Counted from the first letter of the stretch, positions 1 through 9,189 are shown. The stretch: 64,000 bases of DNA from Candidatus Aalborgicola bjergmarkensis (GCA_016708725.1 JADJFE010000016.1:1-64000), one strand, 5' to 3'. Notes: generated by a model not told the origin, from the letters alone. Numbers and translations are program-made.

Positions 1-273
1 GGGCACCCGGCCAAGCCGCTCCCACTTGGAGACCATATCCTCACTCATTCCGATCCAGCTGGCAAAGCGGTTTTGAGACAAATCCAGTTCTTTGCGCAAA
101 AACCGGAATTCTTTGCCTGATAAGTGACTTTTAGTTGCGATATGGCGGCCAATAACGGTATTCAGACCATAAACATCGGCAATAGCCACGGCATCACCAT
201 CTTCGCACTTGCGGATTTTGTAGCCATTGGCAAGCCACACGTTTTGCAGCCCTGATTCTGTGTAGTGGTACAT
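1..273 (-). CDS. HTH antitoxin-like regulator, C-terminus beyond window
   Basis: Partial gene: about 91 residues are visible and the frame runs off the left edge with no stop. The start is the ATG at 271-273. The visible part has a short N-terminal region rich in charged residues, then a 'LSGKEFRFLRKELDLSQNRFA' type helix followed by 'MSEDMVSKWERLGR', the two helices of an XRE-like DNA-binding fold. It lies 15 bp downstream of a DUF4258 gene on the same strand, the usual arrangement of a toxin followed by an HTH antitoxin that represses the pair. That role is inference from the family and the pairing. Its first 219 bp (58-276) are duplicated almost perfectly at 15271-15489. Confidence 0.7.
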   Translation of the reverse strand, partial: MYHYTESGLQNVWLANGYKIRKCEDGDAVAIADVYGLNTVIGRHIATKSHLSGKEFRFLRKELDLSQNRFASWIGMSEDMVSKWERLGRVP

Positions 274-288
274 AGCTTTTTCCTTTTT

Positions 289-600
289 TCAAAACACGGT
301 CACAACCGCAATCCATTGCCCTGATTCGTCTTTTTCAATAGCCGCTGCCACCCGCACCAAGTCACCTGCTTGCTGATAGCGCAGCGTGCATCTCCAGTCA
401 CCACCTGTGGACTCATGGGCGTGTTCATCAATAGAACCACGGCGCAAACAAGTCACTACCTGAGCCAGCGTTATTGATCGCTCTTTCATGCGCATCCTGG
501 CGTGTTTTTTGACAAACACATTTGCAGGCTCTTGGGCCAGCTCGCGAATGATGCGCAGCATGTTGGCGTCGTTTAACGGTATTGGTGTGGGTTGCGACAT
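289..600 (-). CDS. DUF4258 domain protein, probable toxin of a TA pair
   Basis: Small basic protein of 103 residues if it starts at 598-600, or 122 residues from an upstream ATG at 655-657. Neither start has a clear Shine-Dalgarno sequence; I prefer the shorter form because it begins the family-like part. The core has the family pattern of a 'KHARMRMKERSI' helix, 'VVTCLRRG', and a C-terminal sheet ending 'IAVVTVF'. DUF4258 proteins are small RelE/BrnT-like folds often encoded before an HTH antitoxin, as here. Ribonuclease activity is possible from the fold class but is not shown by the sequence. Confidence 0.7.
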   Translation of the reverse strand: MSQPTPIPLNDANMLRIIRELAQEPANVFVKKHARMRMKERSITLAQVVTCLRRGSIDEHAHESTGGDWRCTLRYQQAGDLVRVAAAIEKDESGQWIAVVTVF

Positions 601-657
601 GGCGTAATTATTACGTGTTATTCGCAAGTTGTCAGAACTAAAAAAACCAATCTCCAA

Positions 658-899
658 CTATGTAGACGAGGAAGAAAGTCCCAAAGCAGCCGTGGCGGTG
701 GGGTGGTGCTTTAGATGAAATGTGCTTCTAGCCCGCATAGGATGTGCGTAAGAAGATACAAATTATGTAGCAATCTCCGTAATCACAGCACCATCAAAAG
801 TTTTTCAGGATCGCGAGGTATCGCAGCTGATTTGGGAAAAGCTGTCTGCGATGCGGAAGTCCCTATCAAAATGCCAGACGCAGCAAACCATCACGGAAC
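658..899. other. Gap without a supported gene
   Basis: I see no convincing gene. A 66-codon frame at 715-915 has no family-like features and runs into the inverted repeat that begins at 900. Around 730-760 there is a weak echo of the palindromic repeat arms found elsewhere in the window. Confidence 0.4.
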
Positions 900-1649
900 C
901 ACCCGGTTGCAGTGAAATTGTCCCAAACGGAACCCAAATAAGGCGCTACATTCCTTGACCGTTCCCAGGAGGCAACGATGAGTTGGATTGGTGAAACAGT
1001 GGATGGAATTGGGCCAATTCCACTGCAACCGGGTGAACTTGGAAAAACTCGGTGATGTGTTGTTGCTGATGTCCATGAAAGGCGTAATCTTTTCAGCCCA
1101 TTCATGCTTGATTTGACCCGGCAGCGGCCAGCCTGCCTTCTTTATGGCGGCACTTCCACCAGGATAGACGGCATCTGCCAGTAGCTCCCACGTGCCGCAT
1201 ACGCTATCTTGCGTGTAGCGGTCCATCACATCACGCTTTGCGTGCGGATAGGCTTTCAAAATACATTGCCTGTCCCCAAGATACCAAGCCTCCATTTCTT
1301 CGATAGCGAGCCTGAACAAAGTGCATGGCGCCGGGTTGCATCTGGCCGCCAATGACTTCAGCTCCGTCAGAAATGCGCTGCATTCCCCACTGTCTGCATC
1401 TAGCACCACTACGACGGCATCTATGCCGGGCGTCTTTCCGTAGCCCTGCAACAATCTTGGCAATTGATCCAGCAGCATACGTTTGGCAGGGTCAGCTTTT
1501 GCAGACAATCCTGGTGGGGTGCGCCCAACGCCTTTGTAGGCTTTCATGCGCCAGGTGTGTGGCGCACCCTGCTCACCCAGAATTTGCGGCAACAACTGCG
1601 CCAGCAACCTCTCGCCAGAACTGTCTTCCACCAGAAACTCGATATGCAT
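891..1649 (-). CDS. DUF4276 family protein (TOPRIM-like), C-terminus replaced by an insertion
   Basis: 252 residues. The N-terminus 'MHIEFLVEDSSGERLL' and the later 'VVVVLDADSGEC' give the conserved Glu and Asp-x-Asp pattern expected of a TOPRIM-like nuclease fold, and 'LAIEEMEAWYLGD' is a family hallmark. It lies 2 bp after the AAA ATPase on the same strand, so the two are almost certainly co-transcribed. Pairs of this type are known from defence and overcoming-lysogenization-like systems; a defence role here is inference. The family part ends near 'SPSFSKF'. The last ~45 residues come from the MITE-like element at 900-1035 and flanking DNA, so the protein may be altered or inactive. Confidence 0.75.
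   Translation of the reverse strand: MHIEFLVEDSSGERLLAQLLPQILGEQGAPHTWRMKAYKGVGRTPPGLSAKADPAKRMLLDQLPRLLQGYGKTPGIDAVVVVLDADSGECSAFLTELKSLAARCNPAPCTLFRLAIEEMEAWYLGDRQCILKAYPHAKRDVMDRYTQDSVCGTWELLADAVYPGGSAAIKKAGWPLPGQIKHEWAEKITPFMDISNNTSPSFSKFTRLQWNWPNSIHCFTNPTHRCLLGTVKECSALFGFRLGQFHCNRVVP
900..1035. mobile_element. 136-bp MITE-like element with 25-bp inverted ends
   Basis: The 25-bp ends, 900-924 and 1011-1035, are inverted copies of each other with two mismatches. Each outer end begins CACCCGGTTGCAGTG. There is no room for a transposase, so this would be a non-autonomous element. It sits at the 3' end of the DUF4276 gene and supplies that gene's last codons and stop. I could not define a target-site duplication. 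Confidence 0.55.
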
Positions 1650-1651
1650 GG

Positions 1652-2881
1652 CTATCTCGCCTCCAGGTAGTCGCTATACCAAAGGCCGCCCAGCGGCAGA
1701 CCTTCATTTACCAGGTTTTTGACAATATCCAGGTCGGAAACTCGACGAATAATCGAATAACCGTCTGTGCCTTTTTCAAGAATCCAGACCTCATCTGGTG
1801 ACAGTGCATCCACGAAATAGGGTTGGTGTGTTGTTACAAATATCTGCGGGGAATTCTTTTTACCGTTGGCGTGTGCGCGAAATTCGTGTGCTAGCGCTTC
1901 AAGTAGTTTGTGGTACAGCCCATTCTCGGGTTCTTCAATGCAGATGAAAGGTGGCGGCTCAGGGTCATCCATCAACAGCAGGTATGCAAACACCTTCAGC
2001 GTCCCGTCGGACATTTGTTGTGCGAAAAAGGGGTCAGCAAACGCGCCGTCGTTGAAGCGAAGCAACAGGCGCTTGTCCTGGGTTTCCTGCGTATCAATAC
2101 TCTTGATTCCGGGGATTTTGGCTGCTATCCGTCCCAAAATTGCTTTGAATCTATCCTTGTGTTCACGCGCCATGAACTGAACCACGTTACCGATGTTGTC
2201 GCCATGGCTGTTCAGATGTTTCTGGGGGCCAGCTGTAGGGAGGCTGCGGGCCGCATCAGGATAAAAGTACGAGAGATACCAGCCCTTCAGGAAATCTCGA
2301 AATCGCTTGATGCGCGGATGCTCCTTCAGTGTGCCCAGCGTGGCAATACCCAACTGCCGCAGGTCGGTCAGTTCAACGGGAGCTTTTGCCGGGTCTTCCT
2401 CACCCTCCAACTCAACTGCTTCCTCGCCAGCCCACACCATGCCCTTGCCGTGATTGAGTCGCAAAAATGGGTAGGGACGGCCATGTTTTTGGCCCTTGCG
2501 GCGCTGTTTGAGCACTTCTGATTCGACAAACGGGCGCTCGGTATCGTCCAGTGCAATCGACAACTCATACGTCATAGGACGTTCACCCACAGCCTCACGA
2601 TAATAGATTTCGAAACGTATGGGTTCCGTTGTGCCTCTGGAGCGCAAACGCTCGTAGCCACCACGCTGCTTCATGTCGCAGGCTTGCTCCACGTCATGCA
2701 CCAGGCAGTCCGCTACAAAACCAAAGGCATCAAACAAGGTACTTTTGCCCACCCCATTTTTGCCAATGACCACCGTAAAAGGCGTCAACGGCTCGCCACC
2801 CTGCTGGGAGGAGAGTTTTCCTAGCGTCACGTCGCGCAACGCTCGGTAGTTTTGAACGCGGAAACCTTCAATCAGAGCCAT
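1652..2881 (-). CDS. AAA family ATPase (AAA_21/OLD-like)
   Basis: 409 residues. The N-terminus 'IEGFRVQNYRALRDVTL' is typical of SMC/RecF-like ATPases. Walker A is GKNGVGKS at residues 40-47. Walker B is 'FICIEEPENGLY', and a switch histidine lies in 'IFVTTHQPYF'. All ATP-binding and hydrolysis residues look intact. It overlaps or abuts the DUF4276 gene downstream, and the AAA plus TOPRIM-like pairing resembles OLD/PARIS-type anti-phage modules. It follows a ruined restriction-modification locus on the same strand, which fits a defence island. The phage-sensing role is inference only. Confidence 0.85.
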   Translation of the reverse strand: MALIEGFRVQNYRALRDVTLGKLSSQQGGEPLTPFTVVIGKNGVGKSTLFDAFGFVADCLVHDVEQACDMKQRGGYERLRSRGTTEPIRFEIYYREAVGERPMTYELSIALDDTERPFVESEVLKQRRKGQKHGRPYPFLRLNHGKGMVWAGEEAVELEGEEDPAKAPVELTDLRQLGIATLGTLKEHPRIKRFRDFLKGWYLSYFYPDAARSLPTAGPQKHLNSHGDNIGNVVQFMAREHKDRFKAILGRIAAKIPGIKSIDTQETQDKRLLLRFNDGAFADPFFAQQMSDGTLKVFAYLLLMDDPEPPPFICIEEPENGLYHKLLEALAHEFRAHANGKKNSPQIFVTTHQPYFVDALSPDEVWILEKGTDGYSIIRRVSDLDIVKNLVNEGLPLGGLWYSDYLEAR

Positions 2882-2902
2882 GGCTTTTCCTTTTCGTGAT
2901 GA

Positions 2903-4142
2903 TTACACCACCCTGAAAACCTTCATCACCTCATCCCCCAGGTGATTGATGACCTTGACCGCAACCCGCCCAGACTTGGGTTTATCAAACGGGCGTGAGG
3001 TATCGCTGTTCAGCGTGTCCCAGGCTTGCCGGTCAATCTCGGTCTTTAGGGTGGTTTTGAGGGCACTGTAGGGGTCATTGGCCCCCAGAAAGTAGGCATG
3101 ACGCACGAAGAAACTCTCTTCGTTGTAGTCCGTATCGATGAACCAGCAAGCGATGCCGTCGGCACCGTGGCTGACCACTTCGCCGGTTTGCGGTTTGAAC
3201 ACGTCCACACCGTTGACCTTGATGCACATCTGGCCATTGGTCTGGGGCAGCAAGGTAATGTCAGGCTCGCCGAAGATCACAAACAGGTTGCCCTTGCCGG
3301 TGTTCTTGAGGTCTTCGGCCATGTGCAGGTCGGCGTTCATGCGGGCCTTGAGCACCGGAATGCGGCCAGCTTTGAAAATTCGGTGGCGTGGGCTTCGTAA
3401 TTGAAGAAATTCTCATCCCCGATCTGCACAAATATCGACCCCGACTCCGTCAGCAAATCACGCGCCACCGTCAGCCTATCCCGCAAATACGTCAGGTACG
3501 AATGGATGCCATCGCGCCAGGTGTCCCGAAACGCCTTGACCTGTTCGGGCTCGCGGGTGATGTGGTCGGCCTTGCCGTCTTTCACGTCGCGGCTGGTGGT
3601 GCTCCACTGAAAATTGCTGTTGAATTTGATGCCGTAGGGCGGATCGAAATAGATGCACTGCACCTTGCCGCGCAGGCCCTCACGCTCGGCCAGGCTGGCC
3701 ATCACCTGCAGGCTGTCGCCCAGAATCATGCGGTTGGTCCAGTTTTGGTCGTGCTGGTAAAACTCGGTTTTGTCCGCTCCTTTCGGAATGCCGTTGAAGT
3801 CTGAGAACAAGTCGGCGGTGGTCTGACCGGCCGCATACTCGCGCTCTTTGGTAGTGCGCAACAGGTCGTCATTAGCACCTTGGGGTGGACTTTTTCCTGG
3901 ATGTAGAGCGGCGGCGCGTTGACCACCAGGTCGCTCCAGTCCTGTTCGTCCTTGCCACGCCAGACCAGTTGCGGGTCCAGGTCGGTATTGCGCGGGTAGC
4001 GGATTTGCTTCGGCCCAGACTGATCCTGCTGCACAAACGACTGCTGCTCTGCTGACGGAATGTTCTTGCGCTTGGCCTCGTCGTGGGTGAGGGTTTCGAC
4101 GTGTTTGGTGCTCAGGGGCTTGGTGGTGCTGCGTGTGGCCAT
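2903..4142 (-). pseudogene. Broken type III-like DNA methyltransferase (mod)
   Basis: Remnant of a site-specific adenine methyltransferase that would modify DNA in a type III-like R-M system. Three pieces are visible. The N-terminus starts at 4140-4142 and reads to about 3876, where the frame shifts. The next frame carries the catalytic motif 'IYFDPPYG' near 3650 and continues to 'FVQIGDEN' near 3410. There the normal central region is missing, and sequence joins in yet another frame to a C-terminal domain (2903-3355, 'GKGNLFVIFGEPDI'). Family members are roughly twice this length. At least one frameshift and one large deletion make the enzyme inactive. Confidence 0.85.
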
Positions 4143-4156
4143 GGTGTGCTGTAGTT

Positions 4157-4999
4157 TTAGCCTTCAAGGCTGCCAGGGTTCTTGAGGGACTTTTTGCCTT
4201 CAGAGGTCAACCGACGCTCAACTTTTTTGACATCTTCCGCCGCTGGCAAACTCTCGGGCCGAATGCCACGGCTCAACAAAGTGTCGCGCACTGCCTCGTT
4301 GTTGGTGATGTGCTCGGTGGAAATAGCCCGCTCGGTGCCCAACTGGTGCGCACGGGTGTTAAAGATGGTGATCTCGGTGGCGAAGTCTTTGGCTTTGAGG
4401 ATGATGGTGGGGGCAAAGTCGGCCAGGGGGCGGTTGTCTGGCACGTTCCAGGTGGATTTCATGGCCTGGGTGGATTTGCCAAACAGTGCGTGGTCGCCCT
4501 TGCTGCGGATGAGGGCAAAGTCCTGGTTACCGCCGGTTTGCTCAAAAATGACTTGTGAGAGTTCTTTTTCAGTTTCTGAGAGTTTTCTGCGGGCTGAGAC
4601 GCGCTCGGCTTCCAGCAAACGCTGCTCTATCAGCTCGGCCTTGCGGGTCTGGACCGCGAAGTAGGTTTGGGCAAAGGCGATTTCTTGCTTTTTGGGATCG
4701 CCGTTTTGGGCGATGAGGTAGCAGGCGTAGCGGGTGAGCATGATGTCTGGCACTTCTTTTTCTGCACCCTTGGGCATGGAGATCGTTTTGCCGACGTCGG
4801 CAAAATGATCGGCGACTGGGTGCCCGGAGACCTCGCAGGAGGTTTTTGCCTTGGAGACTACATTCAAAAAGTTGTCCCACTTGGTGTAACCCAACAGGTG
4901 CTGAATATCGCGTGCCAGCCAAAACTCGACATCGTTGTCGGCCCGCTGTGCATGGGCTTCAAAGGTGTTGGTGAGCGAGTGGACGAGTTCTGTTTTCAT
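4157..4999 (-). CDS. dinD: DNA damage-inducible protein D
   Basis: 280 residues, intact, close to the normal length of DinD. The N-terminal part has the BRO/DinD pattern 'EFWLARDIQHLLGYTKWDNF', followed by 'DIMLTRYACYLIAQNGDPKK' and a charged coiled-coil-like stretch around residues 120-165. E. coli DinD is SOS-induced and inhibits RecA filament activity; that role is taken from the family. The gene lies between the res fragment, with which it shares an ATGA overlap, and the mod fragment, so it rides inside the restriction locus. I see no clear LexA box because its upstream DNA is the res fragment. Confidence 0.88.
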   Translation of the reverse strand: MKTELVHSLTNTFEAHAQRADNDVEFWLARDIQHLLGYTKWDNFLNVVSKAKTSCEVSGHPVADHFADVGKTISMPKGAEKEVPDIMLTRYACYLIAQNGDPKKQEIAFAQTYFAVQTRKAELIEQRLLEAERVSARRKLSETEKELSQVIFEQTGGNQDFALIRSKGDHALFGKSTQAMKSTWNVPDNRPLADFAPTIILKAKDFATEITIFNTRAHQLGTERAISTEHITNNEAVRDTLLSRGIRPESLPAAEDVKKVERRLTSEGKKSLKNPGSLEG

Positions 5000-5406
5000 A
5001 AGGTCAGCCCTTCTATCAACATGGCCATGACAGTGGTTTTCCCTGCGCCGGTGGAGAGCTTCAAGGCCAGACGCATCAGAGATGGGTTGGCATCGTTGTT
5101 TGCGCTGGCAAGGTGGTCAAGCAGTAGTTTTCCGCCTTTGGTTTGTGGTGCGACTTCGGTCAGCCAGATAGCGGTCTCAGCGGCTTCGACCTGGCAGAAA
5201 AACGGGCGTACGCCACTGAAGTTGTGGTGCTGCTGTGCCGCCGTTTTGCGCTTCTTGGGCTTGGGAATGGGAGTAATGAACTCGGCACGCCTACGGCTCG
5301 CGATCACTTGTTGTGTGGGTTGGCCATCCGTATCAAGCTCCCAGTGCCGCTGCGGGCAGTCATAGGGAGAATTGAGGATGGGGTGGTCGAAAAATGGGTT
5401 GGACAT
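4996..5406 (-). pseudogene. N-terminal fragment of type III-like restriction helicase (res)
   Basis: Only 136 residues remain of a DEAD/DEAH restriction subunit that normally approaches 1000. The fragment begins 'MSNPFFDHPILNSPY', includes 'QPTQQVIASRRR', and stops just after the Walker A motif 'LSTGAGKTTVMAML'. The rest of the helicase and the nuclease are absent. The new stop overlaps the dinD start as ATGA, so the deletion has produced a translationally coupled junction. With the mod remnant downstream, this was once a two-gene restriction-modification locus. Confidence 0.85.
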
Positions 5407-5556
5407 GATGGCCGTGCCGTATGGGTTACATGTAGGCTGTCCAAAAATGCTTCAAAATAACCAATTTCTTTCCCCCAAGAAATGGCCCTACTTGCCCGAA
5501 CAAGAAAACGTCGTTCTTCGTTTTATGATCTCTCGTATTGTTACTGGAACATCATC

Positions 5557-7090
5557 ATGAGTGAAAAGTCAAAGCTGCACAAGAGTCGAGAGGTTTGGAA
5601 AAAAAAAGCGATTGATCGTGCCACCAAAGTGCGTGCGATTCGTAAAGAAATCCGGCGACTAAAAAGAACGAGATAAATTTAAAGGGAGGCCAAGGCAGCC
5701 AAAGCTGAATTGGCGAAACAAGGCAAGCAAGCAGTAGCGTGCATCCAAAACAAAGTGGATGTTGTTTTCCTTGTTTTGTGCTTGTTCCTCTCAGCACGAA
5801 TCGGATTCCGTGCAATTGCAAGAGTGTTGGCCGTGCTTGCCCCCTACCTTGGTCTGCTGAAGACACCTTGTCCACAAACGGTCAGCAACTATGTATCCCG
5901 TCTATCCATCGCAAAAATGCAAACGTTCGTCCAATCCTTGGCAACGCTGCTGGAGGTGCAATGCAAACGGTTTGGCTTTATTGATATCAGCATAGGACTG
6001 GGTCAGGAAGATACTCAGCGTACTGGCATTGAATCTCAGGCACCATGAACAAAATGAGTATGCGCCAGGATTGGCGGATGTTCAGTGTCGCCACCGCTGT
6101 TGAGGAGTCCTGGAATGGCGAAACGATTGCCGAATTTTTACGCAAAGTATTTGCCAAGTGGGATTTTTTCCCGCTGCTTTCCTCAAAGACGGCGGAACCC
6201 GATCTTGGAAAAGGCCATCCGCTTGTTGAATGAACAAGGGACATCCCTTGAGTGCATCGACGATCTCTCCCATATGGTTGCCAATCTTTTCAAGCACGAA
6301 TATGCAGAGGATCCGTTGTTTAACACCTTCATCACAGCCTGCGTGGAAGTGTCCAAGAAACTCAAACAGACGATCTTGGCATGCCTTGCACCTCCGAAGG
6401 TCTCGACCAAAGCCCGCTTTATGAACTTGCACCGTTTGGTCGAATGGGCGGACAAACTGCTCAAACATGTGCCGCAAAACCAGGCTGAAGACGCACCGAT
6501 GTTAGCGAAATTAAGAGCAAGCTTGGATCAATTGCCCGAGTGTGAGCCGTTTATCAAACGATTCCTTCGCGATGCAAAGTCGATGCTGGCATGTCAAAAA
6601 TCCTCAAACAAGAGGGGTTGAACCTTGCAACCTACGCGCAATGTCAGAAGTTGATTGAGGTCATGCCCGCATCCTCTTCGATACGAATCGGTTTTTACTG
6701 ATTGGGCAAAGTCACAGTTGGAAATTGCCAATAGGCTGGGGTTGAATCAAACGGGTTTTGCCCATCAGCACCGATGTCCTTGAATCACTGTTTGGTGTAG
6801 GCAAGCGACTGGGAATGGGGCAAGTGAAGGATGCTGATCGAATCGCTTTTCACCTACCAGCACTGTGCGGAACATTGACGAAACAGGATGCGCAAGATGT
6901 TGTTGATATCACGGTTGCGAAACATAAAGAGGTGATCGGATGTGTAGATTCGTTGAGCAAACAACGTCGAGATGTGTGCCAAATCCAGGGAGTTTGGAAA
7001 CCTTGGCGAACAATCCTGGACGACGCCACCTTGTCCTCATCCCGGATACTGAATCTTGGTCAGAACCTCCCGCCCAATCTATATCTGTAA
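5557..7090 (+). pseudogene. Frameshifted transposase-like gene
   Basis: One protein can be followed across at least four reading frames. It starts 'MSEKSKLHKSREVWKKKA' (5557-5676), continues 'VDVVFLVLCLFLSARIGFRA' (5750-6048), then 'ILEKAIRLLNEQGTSLECID' through 'LKQTILACLAPPKVSTKARF' (6200-6621), and ends 'PISTDVLESLFGVGKRLG' (6760-7090). The order and spacing match a large transposase-like family with a basic coiled N-terminus and a conserved 'STKARFMNLHRL' block. Several single-base frameshifts inactivate it. I found no convincing terminal inverted repeats. Confidence 0.75.
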
Positions 7091-7526
7091 GCGATTTGCC
7101 TGCCATCAGCGCAAAGTTTCCCAATGCACCGTTAAGCGATTTCGGTACATTTTGTTTTTCGTCGTTGAAGAAATTATTTGACGCACTTCCCCTCGGCGGC
7201 GGGTGGTTACAGGGGGCCAAAAGTTGGGGAAAAACTTAGGGTAAGTTTGGACGAATCAGGTTACATGGCTGTGGGAGCCGCTAGATGCCCTTGTGGCACG
7301 CCGCCGAGGAGCGAAAGCGGGTTGAAGTACAACCTGATCGAATGATGTGGCTGCGCAGTCTTTGGCATTGTCTGTCCCTGATCGGCTTGTTGATGTCTTT
7401 AGTTCCATTTTAGGGCTGGATGCAGGTGCTTAATAATTAAGCATATTACGGCAAATTCTCGTAAATTAACCGTATGAAAACGCTACGAAGTCCAGGCCAC
7501 TCACAGCAAAACAAAGCCGGTTTGTG
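7091..7526. other. Intergenic stretch with a 17-bp palindrome
   Basis: No supported gene. It contains a perfect 17-bp palindrome, TGCTTAATAATTAAGCA, at 7427-7443, followed at 7446-7464 by an inverted pair TTACG and CGTAA. These may be the remains of a promoter and operator. A 100-residue frame at 6940-7239 looks like a shadow of the transposase tail. Confidence 0.4.
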
Positions 7527-7642
7527 GTCCCCACCGGGCGCGCCGTGTCCGACCCCGACCCCGAAGACGCCTGGGCCGCCGCCTGCGACATCGGCCTGCC
7601 GGTGGTCGTCAAACCCAATGACGGGAACCAGGGCAGACGCAG
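7527..7642 (+). pseudogene. cphA: Internal scrap of cyanophycin synthetase
   Basis: About 38 codons read 'AVSDPDPEDAWAAACDIGL' then 'PVVVKPNDGNQG'. This is the start of the ATP-grasp domain of cyanophycin synthetase, the enzyme that polymerises Asp-Arg into storage granules. There is no start, and the sequence switches abruptly into miaA sequence at about 7643. Other scraps of the same gene are at 9190-9456 and 16876-17000. Confidence 0.7.
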
Positions 7643-8095
7643 GTGGACCCCGTGACCGCCGCGCGTCTGGCTCCGCTGGATAAGCAACGCATCCAACGTG
7701 CGCTGGAGGTGTACCGCATCTCGGGCGTGCCCCTATCACAATGGCATGCAGCAAAGGATGTAAAGGATACTAGCAAATCAATAGCTACTCCCGCGCATCC
7801 CACAAGCCATACAAGCTCAAAAAGCCCTACAAGCGATAAAGCCATTATTTCCCTGGAACCCGAGCGGCGTGACTGGCTGCACGCACGCATTGCCGAGCGC
7901 TTTGATGCCATGCTGGCAGCAGGCTTTCTGGACGAAGTGCGCAGCCTGCGCGAACGCGGCATCGCCGCCACACGCCAGCTCGCCAAACGCCAGCTGACCT
8001 GGCTGCGCAGCATGCCACAGCGCCTGGTGGTCACTTGCGACCAGCCTGGAGCGCTGGAGAAAGTGATCCAGGCATCCTCGTCATTCTTGGACTGA
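7643..8095 (+). pseudogene. miaA: Truncated tRNA dimethylallyltransferase with internal repeat
   Basis: Only the C-terminal part of MiaA, which adds the isopentenyl group to A37 of tRNAs, is present. It begins 'DPVTAARLAPLDKQRIQRAL' and ends 'QLAKRQLTWLRSMPQR'. Between these, about 25 residues of filler (7755-7850) derive from the palindromic repeat family. The region normally between 'FLDEVRSLR' and 'RERGIAATRQLAK' is deleted. The N-terminal P-loop half is missing, so it cannot be functional. A second copy of the last codons lies at about 17001-17075. Confidence 0.8.
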
Positions 8096-8096
8096 C

Positions 8097-8455
8097 ATGG
8101 CCCAGGTTTTGTGCGTACCAGAACTCATCAATTGATAGCTGCCCCCGCACATCCCATAATGGCTACAGCCAGATTTCCCCATTATTTTTCCCCCATTTCC
8201 ACCCCTTGTACCCCGCCAGGCGGCCAGACGGCTGGTTTATAGCGAAATCAGCGAAGTTTTTTGGCGCAAATCGGCCTGCAAGGCTTATGGAACGTGCGGG
8301 TACAGCTATCGAATCAGGAGAATCATGGGTTTGGGTGGATGCACGCCCTGAGAGCAAAACCAGCGATTCGGACCTGCTGTCGGGTAGGGCCGCTGCGGCG
8401 ATACGCCAAGAAAACCAAACATGGCACACGAACGGTGAAACAGACCGTTTCGACT
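8097..8455. repeat. Long repeat A, copy 1, containing a palindromic MITE-like unit
   Basis: About 359 bp closely matching 14660-15019. The first part holds a MITE-like unit at roughly 8130-8325. Its left arm GATAGCTGCCCCCGCAC and right arm GTGCGGGTACAGCTATC are inverted, with imperfect pairing over about 40 bp. The second part, from about 8320, is shared with 9457-9576. The stretch reads open in one frame in all copies, which may be chance. Confidence 0.75.
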
Positions 8456-8549
8456 CTTTGTTGGGCTCGCGGGCGTTTGGGTGCATAACAAAAACCCGAT
8501 CGAGTTCAACCGCCTGAACACTAGATTTCACAATGAAGAAAAGCTTAAA

Positions 8550-8594
8550 TTGACTGAAAAATTTATATAACATATTTATTTTATTTATGTTATA
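8550..8594 (+). promoter_or_regulatory. Promoter and operator of the RelE/XRE pair
   Basis: A TTGACT -35-like hexamer lies at 8550-8555, in very AT-rich DNA. A 9-bp inverted repeat, TATAACATA (8566-8574) and TATGTTATA (8586-8594), lies just before the toxin start. It has the position and symmetry expected of the operator bound by the antitoxin. The exact -10 element is ambiguous. Confidence 0.5.
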
Positions 8595-8603
8595 AATCCG
8601 ACC

Positions 8604-8861
8604 ATGGTGCAAGTTATCTGGAAACCAAAAGCACTCAAACAACTGATAAAACTTGGAGACAAGGCTGCGCAAGCAAGCATCTTGTATGCAACCAGTGGGC
8701 TTATTGCTTTTCCTGCCGTGACCGGCATCAAGGCGCTGGTAAATCACCAGTACATGTACCGGATGCGGGTTGGCAACTACCGGGTTCTGTTTGACGTATC
8801 GACCACTGTGCAAGTGGTAAGTATCGAGGAGGTGAAAAAACGCGATGAACGCACATATTGA
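8604..8861 (+). CDS. RelE/ParE superfamily toxin
   Basis: 85 residues, the normal size of the family. It shows 'VIWKPKALKQLIKL' at the N-terminus, a central 'KALVNHQYMYRMRVGNYRVLFDV' block and the C-terminal 'VVSIEEVKKRDERTY'. RelE-type toxins cut mRNA in the ribosome A site; the final Arg and Tyr fit that mechanism, but activity is inferred. The gene overlaps the downstream antitoxin by 17 bp, so the pair is translationally coupled. It is one of the few intact genes in this decayed region. Confidence 0.85.
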   Translation: MVQVIWKPKALKQLIKLGDKAAQASILYATSGLIAFPAVTGIKALVNHQYMYRMRVGNYRVLFDVSTTVQVVSIEEVKKRDERTY

Positions 8862-9189
8862 TTTCCAGGCAATCATGGGACGCGATGGCCGCCCTGAATA
8901 CTTTATTGTTCCAGCGCAGGTATTTGAGCGTATCCGGCCTTTGCTGGAGGTAGAGATACTCAAGGAAGGTATCCCGCAGGCTGTAGTTGAAGCCCATGTG
9001 TTGCGCGACGTGCCAATGGTTCGTGCATGGCGCGAACATCTGGGACTGACGCAGCAAGAGGTGTGCGAGCGCTCGGGCCTGCTACAACCCGCACTTGCCA
9101 GGATGGAAAGCGGAGAGGCAAAGCTGCGCAAAGCCACACGGCAAAAGCTAGCCGCTGCGATGGGCATTACGCTGGAGCAGTTGGTTTGA
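8845..9189 (+). CDS. XRE-family antitoxin
   Basis: 114 residues. The N-terminal third resembles the RelB/HigA-like toxin-binding segment, 'GRDGRPEYFIVPAQVFERI'. The C-terminal part is a helix-turn-helix, 'WREHLGLTQQEVCERSGL' then 'LARMESGEAKLRKATRQKLA'. It probably neutralises the RelE-like toxin encoded just upstream and represses the pair through the palindrome at 8566-8594. The toxin-before-antitoxin order is that of HigBA-like modules. Confidence 0.85.
   Translation: MNAHIDFQAIMGRDGRPEYFIVPAQVFERIRPLLEVEILKEGIPQAVVEAHVLRDVPMVRAWREHLGLTQQEVCERSGLLQPALARMESGEAKLRKATRQKLAAAMGITLEQLV

Noticed and set aside
715..915. 66-codon open frame
   Set aside because: It ends inside the MITE-like repeat and shows no domain, signal or RBS.
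5424..7275. TTACATG at both ends of the transposase remnant as inverted ends
   Set aside because: The two matches are in direct orientation and too short.
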